A DNA stretch of 64,000 nt. It comes from Camellia lanceoleosa. Its lineage: Eukaryota > Streptophyta > Magnoliopsida > Ericales > Theaceae. How positions within the stretch are numbered: the stretch's first letter is position 1; each line of letters opens with the position of its first letter. Under the pieces are notes generated by a model, which was not told the origin of the DNA, made no database searches, and worked only from the letters and a program-made list of their open reading frames with translations. Positions 35,217 to 48,196 of this stretch are shown here, piece by piece. Position numbers and translations under genes: made by a program. The stretch covers positions 119,348,021-119,412,020 of the forward strand of contig CM045767.1 in NCBI GenBank assembly GCA_025200525.1. Direction: 5' to 3'.

Positions 35217-36660
35217 TACTCTTTGATATACACTAACGGGTTCTTTTTCTTTCTTTCTTTGATATACACTAACCGGTGAGGCGACTAATGACCACAACCT
35301 AAGGCTCATTTCTTTTTCACTTTCTGTTTTTGATATATATTCATCGACAACCACTATCGATTGAGGTTCACTGACAACCACTATTGATTGAGGTTCACCG
35401 GCAATCACTAACCACCGACTCTGCGCCTTTACCGATAATGAAGAAGATGAGTTTCCAACGATATTCTTGACATAGATATACTCAGATCTACTCAGATCTG
35501 GCTAAGATCACGAGACAAGACTTACCGGAATGTTCAAATTTTAATGTAGATCTACGTCAAATCCGGCTAATCTAAAAAAAATTATTGTCGAAGTACAATC
35601 ATCTCCCTATGTCTGTCTCTTTCCTTTTATCTCTCAGGTTTTTTTCTTTTTCTCTGCCATACACTTCTATTTTCTTGTTTTAATAGAGAAAATTTTCAAG
35701 TTCTGAACAAATATTTTTAGAGTTTTAGTTACAAACGGTGAAAATTATAAAATTTTCTAGTTTTAGTTTTTCAAGTGCTGAAATGAATCATGTTTTAAAA
35801 TTGTAAAATTTTTACAATTTCATAATATGTTTTTACTACAAAATTTTATAATTTCATAACAAGTTTTTTAGTTTGATTAATAGGGAGAATTTTTCCTCAT
35901 TGTTGTTGTTTCTTATTATTACGTTTTTTTTTTTTCTTCTTCTTTCAGTTTGTCAATATTAGCAAATTATGCTATGTTTTTTTCACTTTAATTTCTTTTT
36001 TGAGACAATATTATGGACATTCCGGTGAGTTTTTGGCAATATTTTTGACGTCCAACAATGTTCTGGACATTTCGAAAACTTCCGATGGCGTTCATAACAC
36101 TCTAGCGATACTCTGACAACTTCCCAACGACGTTGAACATTCCGGCAAACCTCCGATGAACCTCTGGTGATTGTCTAACAAAAGTTCGGCGGAAGTCTGA
36201 CGATAGTGAGATGTGCAGTGTCCTTAAAATTTAAAAAAAGTTAATAAAAATTAGAATTTTTTGATGATAAATAATTAAAAATATATATGAGTAATTAGTG
36301 CAAGTGTTTTGTTTTCAAATTAGATAAATTTTGAACTGTGTAAAAAGGGCCTGCGGGTTAGTGCCTCCCAATTTTAATACAATTCCATGATAACATAACC
36401 TATATAATTTGTCTATTTTTGTGTTCATCATTTAGACTTCTAAATTCATTTATAATGACGTAGTAAAGGAGTTGGGCTTTATATAGTATAGTGTAGGATA
36501 AATCAAAAGTAAATATCTATTATGCTACATCACTAGGGGTTAAATTGTAATATTTTTTTTTAGAAATGCAAACATTTTCCATAGTAGTTTTATCTAAAAA
36601 TAATTAATGTATGACTTAATTTTATAGCAGTGCTAGGTCTACACAATTTTTTTTCTCCAC
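35217..36660. other. Spacer with short tandem repeats, no gene seen
   Basis: Near 35219-35275, ctttgatatacactaac occurs twice. Near 35345-35400, a 29-30 bp unit (gacaaccactat...gattgaggttcac) occurs twice with a third partial copy. Words like gacgttc and ctccgatg recur around 36000-36200. No domain was found in the frames. Confidence 0.45.
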
Positions 36661-36679
36661 TCCCCCTAATGAGATGGCA

Positions 36680-37845
36680 AGACAAAATGCATGTAAGGAG
36701 AATTTTGAAAAAATATTTAAATGTGAATCAACTTTTCAAATTTTGTTTGCTACCGAGTTTGGGGAGGAGAAATTATGTGGATGAATCAATTTTTTTAATT
36801 TTATTATTGATGCGGTTATGCAAAAATATGATTTTTAACTACATATTATTATTTTGAGTAAATTTCAGTTTACTCTGTATAGTTAAAAAGTCAAACTAGA
36901 GCTTAATATCCATGTACACATACAACTTATGTCTCTTTTGCTAGAAAACACTTATTTCTTATACATCCAATACTATAAGGCTCTATCCTCTTGTCACATC
37001 TTTTTTTTTTTGGTTCAACCATCCGGTATCCGACCCTTAGGCCGACTAATCCGGATCCGGGGAGCAGTTCTGGATTAAAGGCTCAAGTCCCCTCCCAATT
37101 GGCGTTGCGGGGAATCGAACCGTAGTCCGTCCTTCCAAGCCGAGCTCCAATCACCACTCGGCCAACAACATTGCGGGTAAATTTATAAGTTGAAAAGTGT
37201 AGGTCTGCAACATTGTTTAAAAAAATATTTAAATCGTTCAATTTCAATTTATCTAAGAGATGGGTTGAAAATATTGTGAGAAATAGAGAGATGGTCCCCA
37301 TATAGCAATACCACGTGCATAGATGCATCAAAATTGGTAGAGATACAGGCTTCAAAAAGGAGAAAAACCCAAAACACATCCAAAATTTTGTACCATAAAT
37401 TTATTTAGAAAATTTAGTGTGTGATTGATATTTATTTAGTGAAAATTTAATGTGTGATTGATATTTACTTAATACTGAAAATGCACTTTATCTATTTGTG
37501 CTTTACTCCACGTATGATTTATGTTTTAAGATTTGGAACGAGCAAAAAAAATTTAAAAAAAACAAGAAGAATTGGATAGAATCTCTGAAAATACACTTTA
37601 ATCCATAAATTATAAGGAATTATATATTTATTTTCAAAATATGGGAGACAAACTGCACATGAATTAATAAACTATATGAGTGTAAAGTGAAATTTACTCA
37701 AAATAATAATATGTAGTTAAGATTCATATTTTTACATAATCGCATCAATATTAAAATTAATAAAAATGATTCATCCACATAATTTCTCCTCACCAAACAC
37801 CCCAAATGATGTAGTAAACAAAATTTGAAAAGTATATATATAATA
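36680..37845. mobile_element. Foldback of two 170-200 bp arms around a SINE
   Basis: The left arm (about 36700-36885) and right arm (about 37680-37845) match as inverted copies over long runs: aggagaaattatgtggatga is paired with its inverse near 37775-37795, and actacatattattattttga with its inverse near 37697-37720. A third short piece of the same sequence lies at 37863-37890. The roughly 800 bp between the arms holds the SINE at 37001-37172. Confidence 0.65.
37001..37172 (-). mobile_element. tRNA-derived SINE
   Basis: On the minus strand an A box (tggccgagtgg, 37154-37164) and a perfect B box (ggttcgattcc, 37111-37121) lie about 33 bp apart, as in a tRNA-type RNA polymerase III promoter. 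An unrelated body (ggattagtcggcctaag) follows and it ends in an A run (T run at 37001-37011 on the plus strand). It resembles plant Au-like SINEs. No target duplication is clear. Confidence 0.8.
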
Positions 37846-37932
37846 AAAAAATCAAATAAAATGAATCTTAACTACATATTATTATTTTGGAGCCTTAAAT
37901 AGCTAAAAAGTATACATATATATATATATATA

Positions 37933-38849
37933 TCTATGTAAGAGGCGGTTTGGTGCTTGTGGCTTGTCATTTTTTTCCTATTTTGCCCTTAGTTTATTTT
38001 TAAATTGCTATTTTACCCATCAGTTTGGTTGGTAAAACAATTTGGGTGTAATTACGCAAACATTCTTGGTCAATTATGAAATATAAATCTTTTATTTTTT
38101 AACAAATTACAAATACACTCATAAAGTTTTTTTTAAAATATGAATCAGTCCTATAATACTAGAAATTACAACTATCGTTTGTTATAAATTTTAATTTAAC
38201 ATAATATTCGGGGAAAAAAAAAACTATTCTCCAATACAATAATAAATTATCAAAATTATTTGTTGAAAAATATTTCTCATATCATTAAAAACTATTAATT
38301 GACTTAATGATTTATTTATTAACAAAATAGTTAACTGAAAAATATTTTTCATATCATTAAAAATTATTAATTTACTTAATGATTTACTTATTAATAAATT
38401 TGGTTATTTGTTATGCAAGTATGATTTATGTATTAATAAAATTAATCATTTGTATATAGATGTATTTTCTTCTACTTCTTTATTAGTTCAGTGAATTATC
38501 TTAGTAATTTTTTTTAGATGAGGGAATTATCTTAATATTTGTTTTATATTTATGTGTTGAGAAAAAGTTACACACATAATTTTTTTTTTTTTTATAAATT
38601 CGGAAGAAATTTTAAAGTCTTATAAATTTACTCAAAACGATATGGTAATAGAATTGGAGTCTACATCATTAGATGTATAACAAATCAAAAAATAATACAT
38701 ATCATACCACATAATTCTATTATATATCTAATGATTTATTCTATTCAATTTCATAGAACAATATTCTAATTTTTAAAAAATTATCAAAATACAAAACTAA
38801 AATATACTGTAGTAATAGCCCGTACCTTGCACGAGCCATTGTAAACTAG
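37933..38849 (+). mobile_element. Helitron-like element, copy 1
   Basis: Starts with tctatgtaagaggcgg after an A and ends with ctag before a T (38846-38849), as Helitrons do (5' TC, 3' CTRR, insertion between A and T). Just before the end, gcccgtaccttgcacgagc can form a short imperfect hairpin, the usual Helitron 3' stem. There is no Rep/helicase, so it is non-autonomous. A second copy follows directly. Confidence 0.55.
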
Positions 38850-39321
38850 TATATATATAAGAGTCGCTTAGCTGCTTGAGGTTCGTCTTTTCTTTCCGAT
38901 TTTGTTCTTTTATTTTGAATAATTGATTAATGGTGGCCTATATATTGAGTGAAAGTTTTTTCGTAATTAAGCAAATTCGTTATTACGCAAATATTCTTGG
39001 TCAATTATGAAACAGGTTTTTTCATAACTACTCAAACAATCTTAGTCAATTATGAAATAGGTTTTTTCGTAATTACGAAAACAATCATGATCAATTATGA
39101 AACATAAATCTTTTATTTTTTAACAAATTACAAACACACCCATAAAGTTTGTTTTAAATATGAATCGGTCCTATAATACTAGAAAATACAAGTTATAAAT
39201 TTTAATTTAACACGATACTCAGGAAAAAAAAAAAAAAAACTATTCCTCTAAGTAATAATAAATTATCAAAATTGTTTATTGAAAAATATTTCTCATATCA
39301 TTAAAAACTATTAATTGACTT

Positions 39322-39935
39322 TGTACGAGCACCTAATAATCTTCTCGCATAATCTTGTTGACCAAGTTTGCACTCCTCCAAACGCGTCCGCTTTACTACC
39401 TGAAAAGACAATCATGAGCTTGCCGGCTGGGGTGTGTTGGTAACCTCTCCGATGCCTAAGTCGTGATTAGACAATAGACACAAAACTCGTGTAATTAAGA
39501 GTAAGAATTGCAATAACTGTCCATAGATCCTGCCATGAGCTTTTATAGATTCCGCCTGGCACAATCCTAGTAGGACTCTAACTCTCCTTAGCAGAGTCCT
39601 TTTAGGAATTACACACCTAGAATAATGCTTATCCTTGAAACACCTTTCTCACTGCAAGCCAAATGAGACTCTGTTCGGCTAACTGTACTTAAACCGAGCT
39701 GCCTTGTGCTTCTACTCGCTTGACTGAGCTATGTAACCTCAACAGTTTATGCGTTTATCCACCCAGGCTACCCCTAGCTCAGCCACAGCACCAATCCGAT
39801 TTATGCTACAAGCTACACACGGATAGCTAGGTCCAAAATCTGTAACCGAGCTACTCCTAGCTTGACCTAACACGCGGCCTGTCCTAAGACATCCTCATTT
39901 AGCTCGACCCAATTTGTCCATAAACTACCCTCTCA
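39322..39935 (-). repeat. 3' LTR of gypsy element 1
   Basis: Starts TGTACGAGCACC and ends CCCTCTCA on the plus strand (TG...CA), 614 bp. It pairs with 49565-50180. Next to it, read on the minus strand, aattaaggggcaat is a fair polypurine tract. Confidence 0.92.
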
Positions 39936-41108
39936 ATTGCCCCTTAATTCCATCTGCGAAGCATAATTAGGATTACTGTTGTCCAAAGTCGAGCCAAATG
40001 TACTTAATTCAACTAAGCAAAAACTGTTGGTTCGCTCACAATCTGCTCGGTTCTAACGTGTCTTATCAATCACTTAGCACGTTTTCTGCCATCTCTTCAA
40101 TCATGGGACACGTAACAAGCCCTACTAGCCCCGTACCTACAGTACAGTCGTCACCCACTACCAAAATTTGAAACGCCCCCACCTTTTTACATTTCCTAAA
40201 TATGTAAAGTCACTCCCACTGTTCATCTTCACACTCCCACTATTCATCTTCATCCCTTTTCGCATTCGAAGCTATATACTCCCCATTATTCATCTTCATT
40301 CTCTTTAACACCCTGAGCTGCTCATCAACACCTTACACCCGCCGTCGTTGCTGGAACTCGGCTTGCTGTCCAATACTAGACATTTTGCTCAAAACCTGTA
40401 AGTTCCTCGTGCTTTCTTATACTTTTTACGAAGATGTTCATGTTGTTCTTCAAGTTCTTGATGCTTAATTATTGATGATTCAAAACTTCACTACGTAAAT
40501 GGGAATCTACTAAAATACATAGACCACTATTTAGGATCACGAATAGTCCTATGTTTTCAAACGAACACCCAACGGATGAGGTAAAACCCATTCAAAACTA
40601 GAGATTTTGATCCACATTAGCATAATAACCGAATTAAAAACATGTTTGTGACCATCTAATAAACTTTGACCGAGCTACGTCCTGTTAGCCCTTTAATGCG
40701 GATCCCACTGAACTAGGCATCTCACCAGAGACCGCACTCTAATAAACTTCGACCGAGCTCCACGCCACACACTCTCCTGGCTAAACAAACTTTAAACTGT
40801 TTTGCATTGGTTCACTAGCCCAGTCACCACCTAGCCATAACACTCTATGTTCTTTACTACCGAGCTGTACCCAGCTCATGACCGTGCTATGTACAAGCAC
40901 GCTCTCAACCGAGCAAACTTATGTTTTTAGCCCGGTCAACATTTTGGGCTTTAACACATTCTATTATTTCTTTCCACCTTGCAGACTTGACTAGGTTGTC
41001 CAGGCACACCATTCACTTTACTCCTCTGATGGTGCTACTCAACTGAGCAACCCAACGAAGCTGATCAACTCAGCCGAACGAACCCCCATAAACCATAAAC
41101 TAAAGCCA

Positions 41109-42900
41109 ATGGGCAAGTACCGCTTCATAGTTAGCTCACCAGGGGCCATAGCCGAATTTAGGAAAGACTACAACATTCCAGACGATATGCAATTCACCTT
41201 AGCCGAGCAAGATACTACATCCTGGGGCAAGCCCAGTTGTTGCCCCTTTACCGTCATATCAATTGTAGAGGGTGGACTCCGCTTTCCGGTCCAACTCCTT
41301 ATTTGTGAATTTCTTAGGTAGACCAGACTTTGTCCCACCCAATTATCCACAAATACATATAGGATTATAAACAACATTGTCGAGCTCAACCACTGCATTG
41401 GCCTAAACTTGGGACTGGCCGAGATATTCCACCAATACTCGCTCTGCCAGAACGATGACGGTTGGGTGTACTATCTCAAGGTCAAAAGAGGCCGAGAGAA
41501 AGTCGTCAAGTGCACACCAGACAAAGACTTGCATGATGATGACTTTCTTTGGGTCTCTGGGAATTATGAGGACCAAGAAGCCCTAATACCGGGCTATAAC
41601 ATAAACTGGAACAAGGGCTCAGCCGATATGAGTAATTCGGTTTTGCTTCTGAACTTTTGCATCCCTTACTACCGTGCTAACCCTTTGTTTTGCTGCAGAT
41701 TTGAACCTGCTTAAACAAAACTATCCTTACGCCAACTTGGACGTGCTCCGCACGGCACTAAGATACCGACATTGGGATTAGAATGAGTTACTGAACATAG
41801 AGTCGTCTTACTGATATAGTGGCAAGAAGAAGAGCAAAGTAACTGACTTCTTCCTCGAATCTTCGCCTAAACCAGACCTAAACCTCCCTCAAATAAACCT
41901 AACTCCACTTACTGAAGAACAAGAGATGGCCAAAAAGAGAGCCATGCGTGCCCTTATCACCGAGCAGACCTCTGTCGAGGTGCAAACCGAACAAAAACAA
42001 TTTGGCCGACCATGCGAGAGCGCGCCTTCCTTCCACCAGACAACAACATCTCGGCCAAGCAAGCGACGATACCTTGTCCACCAAACACCAACGCCTAGTG
42101 GATGAAAAGGAAATCGCTCGACCCCATACTACAAGATTCGAGCTGCCCACTCGCCAAGCAAGATCTTGTTTCCCACCAACGTGGGCACCGGTAGTGTCTT
42201 ACAAAAAGCGCTGTGTTCTCTTGGATTCGGTGGTCACTAAGAAGGACCACATGGCTTTTAATTTATCAAAAGCCTCTATCGTTGGTCGATATGAAACCTC
42301 AAGGCCACTTAACCAAGCTCAAGGCCATTCGATTGCCGCTAAGTCAATAGTGCTTGTAAGTCACTGTCTACTTATTTTAAGTCCACAGTTTGTGCAATAG
42401 TTCACTGGTTTCTTCTAACAATTTCTTACTTGAATCGGGCTATACAAAAAAGCCACGTAGCCCACAAACGAAAGTTTGAATGCAAGACAATGCGGTCAAC
42501 CGTTGCTAATCTGGAAGCCAAGCGAATTTGAAAGAGGTTCAAGCAAAGTGGCCGAGCTAGCTCTGAAAATGAGAGATCGCCGAAATCAAGCGTCCGAGGC
42601 CGACAAACAAAAAGCCTGGCCGAGAAAAAAGAGCGCTACTTGTGAATCGCCAAGATTGAAAAGAAAAAGAACGCCGAGATCTAAGCAAAAAAAAAAAAAA
42701 AATAGAGGACGCCAAGGACGGGGTTTCAAAGAAGGCGAAGAAACCAATGTTCAACAAAGGCAAGGTTAAGGATGTCTTCTTTAAATGCGGAAGGCAACAT
42801 TGGTGGAGCTCGCAAATCGAAAGATTCTCGTTGTTCCTCAATCCACATCCCCACAACATACCGAGCTACATGACAGACTATGCCAATGTCGTTTAACAAA
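41109..42900 (+). pseudogene. Opposite-strand ORF of gypsy element 1 (Transposase_28-like)
   Basis: This ORF runs against gag-pol. It opens with MGKYRFIVSSPGAIAEFRKD, then VEGGLRFPVQLLICEFL, and in a shifted frame ELNHCIGLNLGLAEIFHQYS, matching the 'putative gypsy type transposon' family. A likely intron ends at gctgcag near 41699. Downstream frames (42476-42769) are Lys/Arg/Glu-rich and coiled-coil-like. Such opposite-strand ORFs near the 3' LTR are known in Tat-lineage elements; their role is unclear. The 40140-41100 stretch would be its promoter and leader. Stops and frameshifts show decay. Confidence 0.75.
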
Positions 42901-43319
42901 AATTCTTACTGAAGGAAGAGGATAGCCTGGTGCCCCATGACACTCCAATTGATCTTTCTACTCGATCGAAGGGCTTGACCAGACCAAACCAAGTCTAGTT
43001 GTCAAAAAAGGCATCACCGACCAAACTCTAGAAAAGGGGTACTAGAACCAACCTAGCTAGTGATGGAGTTGGTGATTGTGCTGATGCCGAGCTGGAAGAT
43101 CTGTTTACTTTTCCGTGAAATAGATTGTTATTGTTTTTGTTATTCTTTCTCTTAGCTTTGTAATCGGGCTACAAGCCCCACCGTTTGTAAACATTTTTTC
43201 TATTAATGAAAAAAATTTCCCATCTTTTTGCTCGGTTGCTGTGTTGGTTCTGCAATATTTTACATCATATTGTCTACGTGCCAAGCCGAACTAATTGGCT
43301 CGGCCTAATCTCATCCTGC

Positions 43320-43860
43320 CAACCATCTTTAGCCTAAATCCTTATTTCGGCTAAAGAGTGCACAAATTTGTTAGTCAAACCTACCAATCCTTTTAGGCCT
43401 AGATCCTCATTTCGGCTGAAGATGTGCAAAAAAATGTTGGCCAAACCTGCCAACCTTCTTTAGCCTAGATCCTTATCTCAGCTAAAGAGTGTAAAAAGTT
43501 ATGTTGGTCAAACCTGCCAACCTTCTCTAACTTAGATCCTTATCTCGGCTCAAGAGTGTAAAAAGTTGTGTTGGTCAAACATGCCAACTTTCTTCAGCCT
43601 AGATCCTTATCTCGACTAAAGAGTGCAAAATGGTGTTGGTCAAACCTGCCAACCATCTTTAGCCTAGATCCTTATCTCAACTAAACAGTACACAATGGTG
43701 CTGGTCAAACCTGCAAACCATTTTCAGCCTAGATCCTTATCTCGGCTAAAGAGTGCAAAATCGTGTTGGTCAAACTTGCGAACCATCTTTAGCCTAGATT
43801 CTTATCTCAGCTAAAGAGTGTAGAATATGTTGGTCAAACCTGCCAACCTACATTGCCCTT
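43320..43860. repeat. Minisatellite, 8 units of about 65 bp, in gypsy element 1
   Basis: Units begin at about 43329, 43394, 43459, 43527, 43594, 43658, 43724 and 43788. Each has the pattern agcctagatccttatctc, cggctaaagagtg, then ttggtcaaacctgccaacc. It lies just downstream of pol, between pol and the opposite-strand ORF. Confidence 0.92.
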
Positions 43861-43979
43861 CAGTCGGGTAATGAGTACAAACTAGTTTACAGGCAGAAGA
43901 ATACAAGTACTAGAAAAAAAAATGCCTGTTGAATGTCAAAAAGAAAAACTACAAGTATCTGAACAACTAAAAATAAAAT

Positions 43980-45070
43980 ACTTTAAGATTTGCAATGTTC
44001 CAAGGCCTTAGGATAACTCGGTCTTCCACATCTTTGAGGTGATATACTCATTTTCCTGCCAAGCTGGTCACTTTGTACGGTCATTCCCAGTTGGGTCCCA
44101 ATTTACCATCTCCTGGTACCAAAGTGTTTCCTATTACTTTGTGCAACATCCAATCTCCAATCTTGAATTGTCTTGAATGCACTGTCTTGTTGTATTTTCT
44201 GGATAATTCTTGTTGATAAGAAGCGATGTGGACCAATGCCCTTTCTCTTCGCTCGTCAGCCAGTTATAGCTCCAAGGCTATGGCTTCTCCATTCATATAA
44301 GGATCAAAATTTTCGCTTCTAATAGTGGGGAGGCCAATTTCCAGGGGGATCACTGCCTCCATGCCATAAGCTAGGAAAAAAGTCGTTTCGCCAATCGACC
44401 GCCTAGGTATAGTGTGGTATGCCCATAAGACGTGAGGGAGTTCTTCAGCTCATTTCCCTTTTTGTTTTTTCAAGTCTTTTCTTTAAACCATCTAAGACTT
44501 CTTTGTTCAAGGCTTCAGCCCGGCCGTTGGCTTGAGGGTAGGTTGACATAGACTTGTAGAATTTGATCTTGTGCTCTTCGCAAAAGCCCCTGAAAATTCG
44601 TCTATCAAATTGAGTGCCGTTGTCCGATATCAAGACCTTAGGAATTCCAAACCAGGTTATGATGTTCTGGCAAACAAATTTCTTGACATCTTTATCTTTG
44701 ATGGAAGTGAGTGCCTCTGCTTCGACTCACTTGGTGAAGTAGTCTGTTGCTGCAATAAAAAACTTTCTATTACCCGGTGCGGTTGGTAGTGGTCCCACTA
44801 TATCTAGGTCCCACTATGTCTAAGCCCCACATTGCAAAAGGCCAAGGGCTAGTCAAAGGTAAGAGTTCTCTAGCTGGTTGATGGATTTGATGTGCGAACT
44901 TCTGACATTTCTCGCATTTCTTGACATATTTCTCTGCGTCTACTTGCATGTCCACCAATACCCCTGTGAAATAGCTCGGTAGGCCAGAGATTTCCCTCTT
45001 TGGTGACTTTCACAAATGCCTTCATGGATTTCAAACAAGAATGCTTCGATCTTCTTTGGAATGGACACAC
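43980..45070 (-). pseudogene. Integrase of gypsy element 1
   Basis: The zinc-binding part has ICQEMREMSEV in one frame and CEKCQKFAHQIHQPARELLP in another. The core shows GLDIVGP and MISDNGTQFDRRIFRGFCEE, followed by YPQANGRAEALNKEV. The C-terminal part, in further frames, continues to about 43980. Frameshifts make it inactive. Confidence 0.85.
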
Positions 45071-45215
45071 TTTAAATACGGTCTTGTGAAGGATTTTTTA
45101 TACAATGCGAGCGATGGAAAGAGCCAAATCGCTGTAACTTTGCCTTAATTTTGTTGGCTTCCTTCTTCTCTTCCGACAAAATACCATCTTTTAAGAACAC
45201 CACGATTGGGTCCAT

Positions 45216-45680
45216 CTAGAAAGGGCCTAGTTCGACGTAGAATACCTCGGCTACTTCGAGTTCCTCAATGCTTGGTCTTGGCAGGAAGTCCACCAGGAAT
45301 GGGTGTGGGATGGATGTATCTGCCATCGACATGAAACCAACCAATTCATCTACCTTACTATTTTCTTCTCGGTCGATTTTCCCTATTCGTACAACTTCAA
45401 ATTTCAAGATCTCCTTTCTGACCAACTCTTGATACTTAGCCATTTTATCGTCTTTTGCTTCATAATCACCCGATATTTGGTTGACTACCAGTTGGGAGTC
45501 ACTGTACACCATCAGTTCGGTGGCTTTCATATGGAATGCTGACTTCAAACCGGTTAACAATGCTTCATGCTCAGCCTCGTTATTGGATGTTGGAAATCCA
45601 AGGTTGATTGCCTGTTTAATGGTCAAACCATCTAGCGAGATGAGAACTATGCCAAGTCCTGCGTCATGCCTATTGGACAC
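45216..45680 (-). pseudogene. RNase H of gypsy element 1
   Basis: Shows [18 protein letters not shown] and [20 protein letters not shown], the catalytic-region motifs of the RNase H of plant gypsy elements, and ENSKVDELV at the end. It removes the RNA strand during reverse transcription. The stretch 45690-46600 holds the decayed connection domain. Confidence 0.88.
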
Positions 45681-46599
45681 TCCATCTACGAAGAGCTTTC
45701 ACATCTCACCTACGAACAATTTCTAGCAAGTGAAGAGATTTGATGACACCTTAGGATTAGGAGCGCTGATGCTGTCTTCTTTTAAGTTGTTGTCCACCGT
45801 TAAGATTTGATCCTTACTACCTAACTATCTTAGGACTTCATTTTGAGGTGAGTCCTTGCTTGTAGTAGTGCGGTCTACTCCTTCTTCCATTTCTGTGAAA
45901 TTTGAATGGTTCGCTACGTAATTGGACAACTTTGTTGCGGAGGTCGCTATTCCTCGGCACTTTTCCTCTTTGCTCGGTTGCCTCGATCAAGTTGATTGGG
46001 CAAACATTGTGATTACTGGAGCAAACTCGACCCACGAAGTCTGCCAAAGCTTGGGCCTTTATTGCGGTTCTTGGTTGAAACTTAATGTCGAACTATCTTA
46101 ACTCCACTGCCCACTTTAAAATTCACCTAAAAAAGTCTGCTCTTTCAAACAATGCTTTTAAAGAGAAGGCTGTTAAGACAATCACGGTGTAGGTATAAAA
46201 GTAATGCGACAGTTTTCTTAAAACGATCATCAATGCTAAGGCCAACTTCTCCAACGGCAGGTACCTCGTTTCGGCACCCAGCAATGTGTTGCTAACATAA
46301 AAGATAGACAGTTGTTGTATTCCCTCGACTTGTACAATCGCACTAAGCGCATCTTTGAAGCGCTAATGAAAAAAAACTCCTCTCTTGGTATTGGAGTTAC
46401 CAACAACGACGGAGAGGTCATGTATTCTTTTAAGCTTTCCAAAGCGCGGTCGCACTTATCATCCCATTCAAACTTGGCCTTCAGTGTCTAGAAGAACGGT
46501 CGACATCTGTCTGACGACCGACTTATGAATCGGTTTAGTGCGACAGCTAGGCTCCTAAGATGTTTTACTTCCTTGGCTGTGTTGGGCCTCTCAAGATCT

Positions 46600-47213
46600 T
46601 AAATAGCTTTAATCTGAGAAGGATCGATTTCTCTACCTCAATTGGTTACTAGAAAGCCAAGAAATTTACCTGAACCTACGCTAAACGCGCATTTGGATGC
46701 GTTCAGCTGTAGATTATAGGCCTTCAAAATGCGAAACATCTCAGCTAGATCATTGAGATGGTCTTTTTCATTCTTACTCTTGGCCATCATGTCATCTATG
46801 TACGCTTCCATTGTTCTGTCCAACAATGGCTCGAACATTTTAGTGATTATTCACTGGAATGTTGCCCCTACATTTTTTAAGCCAAAGGGCATGACCTTAT
46901 AACAATATAATCCCTTAGGTGTTGTAAATGATGTAACCTCCTAGTCCGGTTTGTACATAGCAATCTGATGGTATCCACGATATACATCAAGAAAGCTAAG
47001 TCGGTTATGACCTGCAGTCAGGTCCACCAGTTGGTCTATCCGAGGTAAGGGAAAACTATCTTTTGGGCATACTTTGTTGACCGTTTTGTAGTCCACACAT
47101 ACACGCCACTTGCCGTTTTTCTTTGGCACCACCACGGTGTTGGAAATCCACTTGGGATAGTGTACCTCTCTGATTGCCACCGCTTCCAGCAGGTTTCTCA
47201 TTTCCTCAACCAC
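46600..47213 (-). pseudogene. Reverse transcriptase of gypsy element 1
   Basis: Frames show WRVCVDYKTVNKVCPKDSFP, then SFLDVYRGYHQI and, after a break near 46940, the catalytic [12 protein letters not shown] box followed by [10 protein letters not shown] stop near 46940 separates the halves. Confidence 0.88.
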
Positions 47214-47639
47214 TATCTCGGCGTGGTGAAGTGCCGATTGGCGCGTTCATTGTATAATTGGTCTGACAGTTGGGTGGACATTAAGTTGATGGCAGATGAA
47301 GTTAGGGTCAATGCCAAGCACGTCGTACGGCGTCCAAGAAAACACCTCGATGTTAGAGATCAAGAATTTCATAATCTCTATTCTCTCGGTGCTGGACAAA
47401 GATGAGCTGAATATAAAGAACTTTTTTGGGACCTTCTCGTCTATTCTGACCTCTACCAAATCTTCTACTGCCTTTTATTCGACTGCCAGACGGACATTTG
47501 CGACCAATTCGTTGCTTTCTAACTCCTCTATCATTTGTACAAACCTTTTTGCAGCTCGATTGCCATTTACGGTTACGAAGCACTATTTGGACATGATTTA
47601 GTCTCCTAAGACCTCTTCAATCATGCCAACTTTGTTAGG

Positions 47640-47990
47640 GAATTGTATCACCTGATTTTAGGTTGATGCTAGCACTCGCATGGCATGCAACCATGCTCTT
47701 CCCAATATTATGTTGTAGGTGGAAGGGACTTTCAATATCCAGAATTCCACTTGTTTTGTCATTATTCCAGCTTTAACTGGTAGAATTATCTTGCCAACCG
47801 GCCATTCTGGCATTGAGTTGAAACCGACTAAGGGAGATGTTGCGAATGCTAAATCTTTGTCCTCCAACTTGAGTTATTTAAAGGTCTTATAGTACATTAT
47901 CTCGCATGAGCTCACTTGGTCAATCAGGATTCGTTGGATGTCGAAATTCTTGATGAGCAGAGTAACCACTAGTACGTCATTGTAAGGGCT
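47640..47990 (-). pseudogene. Protease region of gypsy element 1
   Basis: Contains FWILKVPSTYNIILGRAWLH, the usual end of the retropepsin region in plant gypsy elements, preceded by VGFNSMPEWPVGKI. The catalytic D-[ST]-G region upstream is broken by stops. Confidence 0.75.
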
Positions 47991-48196
47991 TTGTAACCTT
48001 GCTAAGTCCTTGTCAGAGAAAGTGATGACGTTTGTTGCCTCCGTTTTCTCCTTTTTTCATGGTAGGATGTGCACTCAATACCTCTCTCATGTGCTCAACC
48101 TTCTTGATCATCCCTTTGAGTTCATATACTCGTTCAGGCTCGATGATCCCATGTATCACATTGATTATGCCTTGAAGCGGACCGTCGGCAGGTGTC

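Noticed and set aside
37111..37164. Possible tRNA gene
   Set aside because: A and B boxes are present but no acceptor stem or cloverleaf closes around them, and an A-tail follows; it fits a SINE better.
37083..37379. 98-residue minus-strand frame
   Set aside because: Overlaps the SINE and its flank; part of its sequence is the translated tRNA-like region.
43320..43860. CRISPR-like array (regular repeats)
   Set aside because: The whole 65-bp unit repeats with no unique spacers, in a plant retrotransposon; it is a minisatellite.
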